Positions 46,201-57,138 of a stretch of DNA of 64,000 nucleotides are shown here, piece by piece (positions within the stretch are counted from its first letter, which is position 1; each line of letters opens with the position of its first letter). The notes under the pieces are model-generated. The model saw nothing but the letters and a program-made list of their open reading frames with translations. It was not told the origin of the DNA and did not search any database. A program made the position numbers and the translations under genes. Source of the stretch: Pterobdella sp. o SKG-2022 (taxonomy: Eukaryota > Annelida > Clitellata > Hirudinida > Piscicolidae); assembly GCA_964035795.1 (NCBI GenBank), contig OZ038320.1:18556589-18620588 (forward strand), in the 5' to 3' direction.

Positions 46201-47213
46201 TTGATCAACATTGATTGAAGAAAAAAATGAAATCCAATATTTTATCAAAAAAAGTGTTATGAACCTTCCCTTGATAGATTGAGCATCAATTTTTTTTGCA
46301 TCTGATAAAATTTCAACTCATGAGTTTAATTCAATCTATGAATTGTTTCAAATAAATTGATAACTTTTATATTTATTGTTTAAATAAAGATTTTCTAAAT
46401 TTTATTTCTGAAAATCCAAAACTTATGACTCAGTACCTTTAAAAGTTTCACTGAATTCCCCTTGTAGACCTTTTATGTAATTCTCAGCCATAACTCCAAT
46501 CAAATATGGATCTTCTCCAAAATTTTCTTGAACTCTACCCCATAATGGGTGGCGAGCCATGTTCACAAATGGAGCAAAACAGTTCAAACCTTTTTTTAAT
46601 CATAACATTAAGAATGATAAGCTTAAAGATGAAAAATAATTTTTTCTGAAAGTTTAATAAATTATAATACCTTTCATATCTCCATAGTCTTTTCTTTTAG
46701 AGGCTTCATTGAAAACTCCTCTCGCTTCGATAGATACTGCTAAAGCCACCCGATAAACTAAGTCAGCACTGTAATTTTTTTGAATGAAGTTACCTGTTTT
46801 TTGCATTTTAATAAGCTTTAGTAAATGTTGCTCAAACTGAAAAAAACAAATAAAATAGAATGAATATCAAATGATTACCTGAAAGAAGCGGCCATATTTA
46901 ATGGCATAGGAAAAGCAGTAGAATTAAGACCACTTATACCTCTCAAACACTCAGAATCAAAGTTATAAGGAGGAATTCCGAGTCTTTCAATAGCAGGTGC
47001 AGGCAAAGGTGGGTCTCCTCCGCCATTCATCATTTGTTCTACCATTTCGTCTACTGTTAAACGTCCCATTAAGTCATCCAGCCTTTCCCCCAAAGGAAGG
47101 TTTTCGTCCCAAAAAGGAAGTTTTTTATCATAATTAACCTCCGACTTGTATGTAGATGCAGATGAAAAATATATAAAAAACAAAAAAACAAAGATTGTTG
47201 TTTTCATTTTCAT
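37269..47213 (-). CDS. Secreted glycoside hydrolase family 3 protein, beta-xylosidase-like
   Basis: Seventeen exons: 46879-47213, 46671-46768, 46437-46589, 45646-45736, 45298-45389, 44673-44791, 42924-43002, 40376-40485, 40083-40249, 38860-38949, 38642-38774, 38480-38569, 38211-38359, 38080-38154, 37768-38001, 37449-37629 and 37269-37363, about 763 residues, the usual size for the group. The Met at 47213 opens a signal peptide (MKMKTTIFVFLFFIYFSSAS). Catalytic landmarks: LPFWDENLPLGERLDDLMGR, DSECLRGISG, HPLWGRVQENFGEDPYL, GGCKHFVAH, IMCSYN then GVPTC, GGFVVSDMGAIENIY (nucleophile Asp), AGVDLN, DPEDLNPYR, VEGEGSDRVSLKLPGHQ (acid/base region), ILHAFYPGQTTGEA, GRLPLTWP, YPFGYGLSYTSFSY, and the C-terminal FVGGQQPHTSTTASSNVLQ. 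It would hydrolyse terminal beta-linked pentoses outside the cell or in lysosomes (inference). Phases agree at all junctions except exon 3 to 4, where about one small exon (length 3n+1) is missing from my model. Confidence 0.9.
39120..39245. repeat. Possible remnant of the dispersed ~300-bp repeat
   Basis: Carries GTTGTCGTTTGACTTGGTGG then ACAACGATACCAGC and GACAATGGCAAGGCAAACTA, scrambled relative to the better copies. Confidence 0.35.
39330..39860 (-). mobile_element. LINE C-terminal fragment in a GH3 intron
   Basis: The minus strand reads MSSIGKRRFDIEGPCLWNSL then SKGLRRVGKMKDFGKGL, the short C-terminal block (RsF..GP.LWN.L) common to L2/CR1-type ORF2 proteins. Upstream at 39593-39862 a Lys/Arg-rich frame may be part of the same relic. 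It lies between GH3 exons 9 and 10. Confidence 0.55.
40487..40499. repeat. Target site duplication, 3' side of the LINE
   Basis: TATCGTAATAATA, identical to 42778-42790. The first two bases overlap the splice acceptor of GH3 exon 8 (exon starts at 40485 on the minus strand). Confidence 0.85.
40500..42777 (-). mobile_element. 5'-truncated LINE inserted in a GH3 intron
   Basis: Bounded by 13-bp direct repeats, so the insertion is 2,278 bp. Minus-strand frames: RQTWWWNAGVDDVV and KRNRYKAFEKL (linker), SDAIKQMKCRKTAGPSGIVA, RGNYRGLKLADHVMKLVKHV, QFGFVSGRSATDAVFIVGQL, FVFVDLEKAFDRVPRKVIWW, GVHQGSVLSPLLFILVLDAL, LLYADNLVL (YADN in place of YADD), LRVNSKKTKFMLLG, a Cys-rich remnant near AFPCRKGVGVNSVFA, MEPKFCYLGDILCAGGGCEL, and SMIRWICGV. 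The C-terminal end TPATGTPTAV lies at the 3' boundary. The endonuclease is missing, and stops near 41880, 41490 and 41220 make it inactive. I recognise this as a marine-invertebrate LINE type but do not commit to a clade. Confidence 0.9.
42778..42790. repeat. Target site duplication, 5' side of the LINE
   Basis: TATCGTAATAATA, identical to 40487-40499; the base on each side differs. Confidence 0.85.
43546..44575. mobile_element. Non-coding TIR element, 1.03 kb
   Basis: The left end CGAATTAAATCAAATACATT (continuing ...AATAATACGATGCTT) and the right end, in reverse complement, CGATTTAAATCAAACACTTT (continuing ...AATAATACGAAGCTT) form 44-base imperfect inverted repeats. No transposase frame inside. 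A nested 18-base inverted repeat (44411-44428 with 44511-44528) and a 24-base perfect palindrome (44523-44546) lie near the right end. It occupies the GH3 intron between exons 6 and 7. Confidence 0.65.
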
Positions 47214-47289
47214 TTTTAATAAATATCGGACAACAATGAAAGCGAAAACGGACGTCGATAAAAATAGCAATAATGCTTAAGAGTAAATT

Positions 47290-47476
47290 TAATTTTTAGA
47301 TAAAGGTGTATGACGACAATTGTTTTGTATTCATATATGTTCTACTTTTTATTAATATTTCTTTAACAGTCTAAAAAAATTATTCAAATTGATAGACTGT
47401 TAAAGAAATACTAATAAAAAGTAGAACATATATGAATACAAAACAATTGTCGTCATACACCTTTATCTAAAAATTA
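47290..47476. repeat. Hairpin: 84-bp inverted repeat with 19-base loop
   Basis: 47290-47373 is the reverse complement of 47393-47476 with one mismatch (TTAATATT against TTAGTATT). It starts 76 bases upstream of the GH3 start codon, so it is likely in the promoter or 5' untranslated region. It could be a small foldback element or an assembly inversion artefact. Confidence 0.95.
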
Positions 47477-47694
47477 GTTAATGATTACTATTTGCTTATG
47501 TTTTGCATTATATATTATTGAAGTTTTTAAATATAAATATAAGCTAATTTTTTTTTAATTCTTAAAAATTTACATTAAACATAAAAATTCTTCTGCATAA
47601 TGATGTTTTATCAGATTCAAATCCAATAACCAGATTACCAGACTTTATTCTAAATGAAAGTGAAACTCTGCATTGAAAGCAAGTTTTATTATCA

Positions 47695-50600
47695 TTATTA
47701 AGACCTGTTTCACTCACTGGCGCATAGAAAAGCAACAAAAAGTTCCCACGTATTTTTTTTGTGAGCCAGTTTGGTGATGCCCCAAGTTTGCTTCATTTCC
47801 TTAAGCTCTTCTTCTACTGTCCGACGCCATGTTGTTTTAGGGCGGCCTCGTTTTCTTTTTCTTTCTGGTGTTCAACGAAAAAGTGTTTTGACTATTGAAA
47901 CCTCTTCTCTTCTCAAGACATTGCCGATCAATCGCCATTGTTCTTATGATAGTGGTAGTCATGCATCCTGGTGAAAACGGGAAAAAAGGTCATTGTTTGA
48001 AATTGTATAAAACCAAAAGGTTTTAAAAATGCTTCACAAACTTCGTGTATGAAAATCTGACAGTTTATTGATATCTTGCTCTGTCACTCTCCAACACTCG
48101 GGTCAATACAGAAGCACAGGCAGAATACAGATCTTGTACAGCTCGATATGAGTGTTAACAGTATATTGAAAAGACTTCCATGCATTTTTAACGCTGCTTA
48201 AAACTATTTTCGCTTTTTAGAGCCTACTTTGAATGTCCTTCTCACAACCACCATCTATACTCAAAATGCTACCAAGATATATAAACTTAAATCAAAAATC
48301 AAGGTCATCTAATGTAAAAAAAAGGTTTCGTTTGATTCTATTAATTTCAGCTTCTGTAGAGCTGTGCATTGCCTAACCAATGATGGGGTTGAAAAGCAAT
48401 GCTGACATCACACAGCTCTGTCTTATTCTTGTCTCGAACTTAAAACATAGATCATTACCTCCAACACTGCAACTAAAGTTACAGTAAAAACTTTGAATTG
48501 ATTGAACAAAGTGTTATGGAATTTCTTATGTTCCAGCACCGACCACAGAATTTCTCTATGAACACTGAAAAAAGCTTTTTCAAAATTGAGGAAGCTTATG
48601 TAAAGCTTCTTTTGCCATTCCAAACACTGCTCATTGATGTTGCGCAAAAAAAAAGATCTATTCTTCACAGCTTCTTTCTTTACATAACCCAGACCTTTCT
48701 TTTCTTAGAGATTTACCCACTGCATCTTTTAAGCGCTGAAGGAGGATTTTAGCTCGCTTATGTCGGATTCGCATAAGTCGGAAATTCGTTTATCTCGGAC
48801 TAAATTTATGGAACGTTTAAATGACTATTAATTAAAATTGAAAATCTGCTCATAAGTTGGATTCTACAAGTCGGATTTTCGCCTATACCGGACAAATTCA
48901 TCTACATAGATTTCTGTGCATTTAACCCTAAAGAAGTTCCAAGCTGCAAAAAGCTGTTTTATATGGACCAATCAGGCTTTGAAAAATGTTAGTTTTTTCT
49001 TGAAAATATTCATGTGTCATAATGTTTAAATTTTCACGGATTGTACAAAAAGTTTTGTTAGTTGATAAATGTTAGTTTTTTTGATAAAACTTCTAAAAAT
49101 GATTATTTCAGTACTTTCACAATTTTTTTAAAATTCTATGATTGGTTCATCAACTATAGGCTCGCTCTTCAATGCTTTTTGCGTAAGCTCGAAGTGCCTG
49201 TATTTAATCCTGCTTAAGTCGGACGTTCGAAAACTTCAGTTTTTAAATTTTTTTTTTTAATTTATTTATTTAATATTTTCAATGTTTTGTTTCTTTTTTA
49301 TCCAATTTGAAAAAAATTTTTTTTAATTTCTTGACATTTTGTTCTATGCTATGGCTGCTTGGCGGCACTTAGTCGAGACTTGTTTAGAACATCAGTATGC
49401 CTAATAAAACAACAATCAAAGAAAAATACAGGCTGAAACATACAAGAAAAAATTGCAGATAATCAATTATGTGAATGCCAACAAGTCAATGAAGCTGAAA
49501 GATATTGATGCACATTTTAGTTTGAGTACAAGCACCTTGAGTGACATCATGAAAAACCGGGAGAAAATTAAAGCAGAGTGTGTCTGTCTAGATGCCAGAG
49601 CAACTGCCGTCAAAAGAACTCGTACTGTGACTCATCCCGATGTTGACAAAGCAATGATTCTTTGGCTTAGACAAATGTCTTTACGGCCAGATCTTCGAAT
49701 TGATGGGTGTATGCTTTTACAACAAGTTAACAAGTTTCGTTTAAAAATCAACCCAGATGACATCACACCAATATCTGCCTCATGGATTGACAGGTTCAAA
49801 AAAAGATATGACATTGCCCGTGTACATAAGGCTGATGTGTCAGGTGGAGTAGATACTGAGGTTGTGCGTCATTGGAAAGAGGACAAGTTAAATGGAATTT
49901 TGCGGAGGTATGGGCCATCTGAGATTTATAATGCAGATGAGACAGGTCTTTTTTGAAAACTTCTTCCAGACAACTCTCTTGGTTTTGCAGGGAAAACTTA
50001 CCATGGGACAAAACAGCCAAAAACTAGAATTACTGTATTGGTGGGTGCCAATATGGATGAGTTAGATAAATTGCCTTTATTTGTCATTAGCAAGAGCCCA
50101 CGTGCCTTCAAAAATGTCACTGTACCGGTGGAACAAAAAAGCATAGATGACAGGAGCATCATTTAAAGATTGGATGAGAAAACTGGATAGAAGGATGCGA
50201 CTTGAAGGCCGACACATAGCCCTCTTTGTGGACAATTTCCCAGCTCACTTTTTCATAGAAATGAGCAATGTAGAATTGATTTTTTTGCCACCAAACACTA
50301 CAAGTGTCACTCAGCCAATGGACGCTGGCATCATAAAGAATCTTAAATTTCACTATCGCTTTATTAGGGCCAGCAGACGTCTAGAAACTGCAGATAATGA
50401 CACGCCCTTCTCTTGGGATATATTAAATGCTGTCATTGCCTTGAAGAGAGCCTGGATGAAAGTGACAGCACAAACTATAGCAAACTGTCACATGAATGCT
50501 AGATTTAAGGCTTCAGAGGAAGCCCATTTGAACCAAACAGTACAAGAAGAGATCTCAACTGCTTCTCTCAGGTCATTTGGGACCGGCTGTCATTAGTTTA

Positions 50601-52850
50601 TGGTGACAGTGTGTGCCAGGTTGACGACTCTGGCTGTTGATGAGAATGCAGCAACTTCATCCATCATGACAGGTGAGGAGATAATCAATGCTGTTCAAAA
50701 TGTGACAGGGAATGCTAGTGACAATGACCGAGATGATGAAAAGCAGCCAAAAGTTAGACTGGCAGATGCATACTCAGCACTTCGTACACTTCGAATATAT
50801 GACCTGCAGATGCAGAACCATGCCATGGAAGACGTCAAAAATCAGTGTGAGGATGTCTTTCTGGGAATAAGTCAAAACAATCTCAAGCGGAAAAAGTTAA
50901 CCGAATGACTCATGAAACTCAATGTTGTTGCAGTTTTAAATTAATTTTGATATACCGTATAAATGCACTGAAACTTTATGTTGTTTCAAAATTACTTTTT
51001 TTAATATTTTCATTAGTGAATGAAATACGTTATTGTGGTTGCAGTATCTCAATATTCTGAGTTTGTGATTAGTGTTTAAATAACTTATTATTGCTTAACA
51101 ATAAAAATGCTTAGTTGAATAAAGTTTGTCGTCGCCTAAGTCGGATCTTCGCCTAACTCGAATTTTTTTGCTTGGCCCATTTGAATCCGACTTATGCAAA
51201 GGTAACTGTATCTTACTAAGAACAGAAAGTAGAGTGATGCTTCTCCAATTGTTGCAATCATGTAATAAACCTTTTTTTGGGAATTATAACAATCACTTTT
51301 TTTGTCCACTCTGTAGGTTCGTTTTCTTCACAATATTTCTTCAAACAGTGGCTGAACTATGTTAGCTGCTAGGATTGGATCTGCTTTGAAAAGTTCAGGA
51401 TTAAGGTTGTCATTTTCAGAGGCTTTGTTGTTTTTCAGATACTTAAAGGCTAGAATTATTTTAAGCTTTGATGTTGAAGTCTGAAGCATCTCGAAAAATA
51501 TTTCCTTTTTGTGTAGGGGGTGGCTGGTTTAATATTTTTGTGAAGTGTTCAGTCCAGCACTTTTCCTGCTTTCTCCTATTGATAAAAATTTTTCCGCTTT
51601 AGTAATTGGTGGAAAAGTCTAATTTAAAGCGGTGCTTGCCACAAACAAGCTTGGTGAGCTTTTATATCTGCCCAAGCTCTTCTTTGCTGCTGTTTCTTCA
51701 GCTTGTGCTGCGAGGTTTTCTGCATAGAAGCGTTGGTCAGCTCGTACCATTCTTTTCACTTGTTTGTTGGTTTCTTTGTATTGTGGTTTAAGCCTTTTTT
51801 GTAACCTTTCTGATCTAGCATTCGTCAACTTTTTTTCAGAGTACGCTTCCCACGTTTCTAGCTTAACCAACTCTTTCGCTTTGTTTCTTAATTTTGGGTC
51901 TAAACAAGCTTCACAGCTTTTTGTGTATGTTGGTATATAATATTGAGTATATTGTGTCGATTTCATTGCTGTTTGCTACGGCATGTTGCAGGGCTTGAAA
52001 ACACGTAGATAGTAAAAGCATTTTTGATCTTGCTGTTTTTTAATACTAAAGCGCTTTGGCTTGTGAATTTTATTTTTTGTACTCTTTTCTTGATTCAGAG
52101 CAACTATGAGGTGATGGTCGCTGCTGACGTTTGTACCTTTCCTCACTTTGACATCCACAATAAATAGCATCCACGTTCCATTGATTAGTAGATGATCGAC
52201 CTGGTTCCTATCTTCGTTATTGGGCGGGTATTAAGTGAACTTGTAAATGTCTCAATGAGGGAACAGCGTGCCTCCCACTACAAAGTTGTTATGTTTCAGA
52301 ATTCTTGCAGATTGACACCATTCATGCTTTCTTATGATTTTTAGTCTTTCTGCGTCTTTATCCAAAATTATGACTTCACCTTTTTAGTGTTGAGTATCCT
52401 TTCAGCCAGTGGTCCGTGACAGTCTTTCTGCATCGAAAATTTTTCTCACATTCCAAAAACCAACTCTGATTTTTAATTTAGTACGGCTTAGAACGTCCCT
52501 TTTTGTGCGTGACTTTCTCGGGTTTTACCCCACTGCCATTCATAAAAGTCTCTGTAGAAGACTCTGGGAGTCCATTGCCCACATGTGTACAAAATTTTAA
52601 TGTAGTTTTTTTTATAACATCGTTTTTTCCAAGATAAGGTTGTCAGCTCTGTGCCAAACCTTCAACCTGGAAGGCCAAGAACTACATTTAGTCTGGCTTC
52701 TATTCTCTGACCAGACCGGCATGATAGACCCTATCAAGAGCAAAACTTTAGCTAGTTTAGCTATAAGGGTTCTCGAAGCACACAAGCCACCCAACAAGTC
52801 ACTGATTCGCACACTTCATATCAATTCCATGCTCATTGATTTTTGTTGTT
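47695..52850 (-). mobile_element. RTE-like LINE, decayed and split by a Tigger/pogo element
   Basis: Minus-strand frames right to left: RVGFWNVRKIFDAERLS (start of APE-type endonuclease, most of which is deleted), VVGGTLFPH, EDRNQVDHLLINGTW and SSDHHLIVAL (its end), NKQVKRMVRADQRFYAENLA, WTEHFTKILNQPPP, then the Tigger insertion, then LLQRLKDAVGK, LRNINEQCLEWQKKLYISFL with NFEKAFFSVHREILWSVLEH (reverse transcriptase), GCEKDIQSR, and a shattered C-terminus ending LGASPNWLTKKIRGN-type sequence. The 3' tail is a TAATAATGATAATAA-like run near 47695. Many stops and frameshifts. Confidence 0.85.
48753..51208 (+). mobile_element. Tigger/pogo-family DNA transposon with a broken transposase
   Basis: Inserted at TA (48751-48752 and 51209-51210 duplicate the target). 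Both ends carry AAGTCGGA-type repeats: CTTATGTCGGATTC on the left, and on the right, read inwards, CAGTTACCTTTGCATAAGTC then GGATTC; the left terminus seems to have lost a few bases. Transposase pieces at 49397-50908: a psq-type HTH (MKLKDIDAHFSLSTSTLSDI), a CENP-B-like second HTH (LWLRQMSLRPDL, SASWIDRFKKRYDI), and a DDE_1 core with NADETGLF, HIALFVDNFPAH, LIFLPPNTTSVTQPMDAGII. Lesions: a frame change after 49397-49450, TGA for Trp after NADETGLF, another frame change near 50130 and TAG for Trp near 50145. Non-autonomous now. Younger than the LINE it splits. Confidence 0.9.
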
Positions 52851-53254
52851 GTTGACCTCGGTTTTCTCAGTGAAGCTCAAAAGTGCTTTTTTCTAAATTC
52901 AGAAACTTGTGAAAGATATCAGAATAACAATCGCTAGTACAATGTCTGGTTACAGCATAAAAATGGTTGTAACTGTAATAATATGACGTCGCGCCAGTGA
53001 ATCAACCTCAAAAAGTGCTTGAGTGAAACATTTGAAATTGAAATGGCTTGGATTTGTTTCACTCGATTTGTGTGACCATCTTTCTTTCTGGATTGTCACA
53101 CATCAACAGTTGTTTTTATGATTTGTGCTTTATGATTTGAAAGAAATTTTAACTAACTTCGTTTTGCTATAAGTAGCAATCAGTCAGTTTAATAAACATA
53201 TTCATATTACTCATCAATTAAAATTATTTTCTTCTGGTCCGTATAATTGAACTG

Positions 53255-53330
53255 ACAAAGCATTAGACTAATCATATAAATTTACTTGGTTCAAAGCCGT
53301 GTCAAGCCTAAAATTAGTGGGCGTGATGTT
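53255..53330 (+). mobile_element. Decayed family-1 SINE head
   Basis: AAAGCATTAGACTAATCATA then ACTTGGTTCAAAGCCGTGTC and AAGCCTAAAATTAG align with the A-to-B box stretch of the family-1 SINEs (AGAGCATTAGACT, AGGTTCGACCCC, GGGCCGACAATT). Confidence 0.5.
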
Positions 53331-55610
53331 TAAAACCAATTACCAAAACCCATATTGAAACATATGGTAGAATTGAGAAAAAACCACGATCACTGCTTTT
53401 CCCATCCCAATGTTGGAGAACCCAAAACTAGAAGAGATTAATATTAGGGAGATGTTTATTTAATATTTTGCATGTGAAGCCTGACATAATTGAATAAGAA
53501 ACAAACACATTTCAAAATGTAAGCTCATCTTTACAAAAAACTTCATAAATTTTCATTGATTAATACTTTTTCTTTGTTTTCATACATTTGCTATTTGTAG
53601 TTTGAATTTATTCAAGTGAATCTCTTTGAGGTCTGGTTTTAATTATCCTAGAATGAGCATCAGTTGGGTTGGTGTGAAAGTCATTGTATTATCAAATGTG
53701 ATTTGACTTTTGTCTTTTAATTAACTTTGTATTTGATGAATGGTTTCAATTTTTATTAACTTTTATTTATTTTGTTTTGGTTCGCCTACAGTCATGACTA
53801 ATCAAAATTTCCACGTGAAGATTAGCTAACGTTTAATGATAAAGCAAACCTATTAAAATTTTAGCTTTTAACGTTTTAAATTATTTCTTAAACGTATTAA
53901 TTTAATAATTAAAATGTAAAAATACTTTAACAAAAGTTAAGTAAGTAATTGAGGTGTTCTCTAAAAAAAAAATTCTAACCTATCAAACTAACCTTTTAAT
54001 TCTAGGAATGTTATGATGGTTACTTAACTACCAATAAAAGATTTTCATTTTAGAAACTCTTGGTTGTCCATTTTTATATTATTCAAGAATAGTTCTATAA
54101 TGCTTGGTTCAATTACTAATCAAAAGCTAGAAAAAGAATACTATCATAAGATTTACATTTTTACTTCAATAGTGTATTAATAATTAATAATTTGCCTTTT
54201 TTGTTACAATTAAGGTTCACTTGATCTTTTTTTTCGTATCTGAAACCAACCCGACGACCATATGATTCGATGATGGCCTTTTTTAGCTTGAAAACTTCTG
54301 AAGTTTGTTTCTTCAACAAGTGCATTTGTCTTATTGGTGTACTACATCTATTTTTATCGGAAAACATTGACTAATCGTATCTGGAAATAGCTTTGAATTT
54401 AAAATAAGATTTACTTTCAGCCACGGTATATGCCTGTTTTTCACCATGCATTGAAAAAATTTTTTTAAAAAGTTCAATTTTTTAAGAATTTAACCACATT
54501 TTAAATACTTCAAATGTTTATGGGGAAAATTCAAATTATTTAATGATACTTAATTGGGTACATATATTTTAAAATATAATTCAATTTGCTGAATTCCAAA
54601 AATTTTTTCATAGAGTATAATAAGAAACAACAAGAATAAATCTTTTAAATTTTTTTTGTATACATATATTCATATAATTAAACAAATCTACTTTCTATTT
54701 AATTTAGTAAATGATCCTTGAATGGAGATTTGATGAACTTCTTTTTCGGTATATAGCTTCAAAAAATTTCATAAAATGATCGTTGAACAATATTTCACAG
54801 ATAACTATTCAAATAAATTAATAAATAATAAATTATAAAATAAATAAATGTTAATCATATAGATATCTATCTACCTTATAACGCCCAAGTTCTCACGTTT
54901 TATAAAGAGTAGTTCAATACTGAACGCTATAAATCTATTTCTTCGCTGTCTTTTGTATTGCTGTGATGACTGCTTCTAACAGAATTTTACCTGTAATACC
55001 AAGTATATTTCGTAGATTTTCGCATTAATTCGCGCAATTTGTATTTTTATATTCTTTTTATATATTTCCCCATTTAGTCTCATATATTTGAATCTTTATC
55101 CATAATAATAATAGTTTTATGTTGTACTGATTATAAAGGTTCTTTGATTGTTAAAGACTTAGTTACTTTAAAAGTTCTTCATAATATTTTGATGAAGATA
55201 GTTAATTCTATTTCTATGAAGTGATATTTAAAACCAAACTTTTGCAATAAGTAAGTTGAATACTTGATAAGTCTCGTGTGAATATGTCTTATAGGTATTG
55301 TTAAATATGTTAATTACTTCGTATAAATGAACTAATTTGCAAAAAAATCTTTAATTCAATGGAATAAAAATCTATTAAATTATTTTTTTAAAAACTTGAA
55401 ACTGTATTTTATTTTAAATAATGAATAAGTATATTATGAAGTATTCATAATATACTTTCAATAAACAGCTATGAATGAGAAATTCAATTGTTCAATAACT
55501 ATATTAAGATAAAAAGAGATTCAATGAAACTCCCCAATAAATAAGAGATTTTATTCTAATTGAGTTGATTATCGGTTTAAAAAGTTTTCTCCAAGTTGAA
55601 TGTAAGTTTT

Positions 55611-55616
<6 letters not shown>

Positions 55617-55644
<28 letters not shown>
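55617..55644. repeat. (TA)n microsatellite, about 28 bp
   Basis: Uninterrupted AT dinucleotide run. Confidence 0.9.
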
Positions 55645-55648
<4 letters not shown>

Positions 55649-57138
55649 TAGTTATAAATAGGTTTTTATCAATGGAAAACATCATATGATAAGAACTGAA
55701 ATTGAAAAAACATATTTTCATTTTCATAATTTAATAAACTATTTTTACCAGTAAATATTTCATTTTACAAAATTAATTTTTAAAAAGCGTACTATCCGTA
55801 AGTTACACACAAAACTAAAACCAAATATATAGATTGGCTTTCTTTGGGAAAATTTCAATAAGTTAATTAAACATTGGCTTTAGCATTAAGAGTATATTTT
55901 ATGTATTTAATTTTTATTTTTTATTTTTTTTGAATAATTCACCTTGTTCAAGTGTTACATAGTCAAGTATTATAACACGTCACATACTGCAACATTAAAT
56001 AGGTAGCCAGGATTTAATATTTGAAAATTTAATTGATTCATAAAGACTTCAATATTTAGCAAAAAATTCATTTTTGGTCTTAAATACTGAACGATATTAA
56101 GATGAATAAAATTCAAAATATTCAAAATATACGGTTAATTTTGAAATTATCATTGTTAAAAGGCTAATGAGAATTATGTAACTGGATACCAAAAAGGTAT
56201 TGGATTAAAAAAATATCTATGAAATTTTAATTAAAAAATCTGGAAAGGATACCTAAGAGTATTAAAGATTATTATGAACTTTTCAAACTCTCGGCTACCA
56301 TTCAATTGATTGTCAATTATATATTTAGCCTCATATGAACTTATAGAATTTAGATTATCTTATATTTGCTCATGAGAAGTTATAGCATGATGCTATAATA
56401 AAAACCTCCACATACAAGTTATGAAACTTCAAGGAAACAAAAACGATTAAAGAAATGTGAAAAAGTACAAAACTCTAAAAGTTTCAATTTAAAAATGGTA
56501 TTTTTTACATTTGTATAAACACACACACCGGTTGTTTTTACAATAGATTTAAAAGTATAGATTTGTATTTAAAGCACTATAAAACTGTTGAAATTAGTCT
56601 TTCAAAAATTTATTTATTTTTTAAAAAATTATAAACATTTTTAAAAAACATTTCTTTGATTTTAAAAATCAAAATAAAAATATGCTAGATAGAAACCATA
56701 ATTTTTGATTAGTCACACACTAAATTCATTGAATGCAGTATACATTTCTTATTATTTCATTAGATTATGATGACTGAATAGTTGGAAAGCTTAACTTGAT
56801 ATACAAATGTTTTTTGCTCCTTGGCATTGAAGTGATATTTTACGGTATTCATATTATAACAGTAACAAAAGAGTAAATGTTAATCAAATGCTTTCAGTTT
56901 ATCTATAAATTTAAAATACGATAGTTTTATGCATTTAAACACTTGAACTTTTATTGAAGTACAAAGCTTTTCGATACAAGCATTATTAAGTAAGTACTTC
57001 ATAATGTCACACTTGTGCATTTTGTTACTTTTCACTCATTTTTAAATTTGACTGGCTGGAAGATTATTTCATATATCAGCTTGAACAGTAATAAATAATG
57101 TTATAAGTACATACATATTAAATGATATCATCAGAGCG

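Larger units (their letters stand above)
52860..57138. other. Intergenic AT-rich region
   Basis: No gene is seen over 4.3 kb. Two minor items are listed separately: a SINE remnant near 53255 and a TA array near 55617. Its right end must contain the promoter of the ankyrin-Roc-COR gene, but no motif was identified with confidence. Confidence 0.5.
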
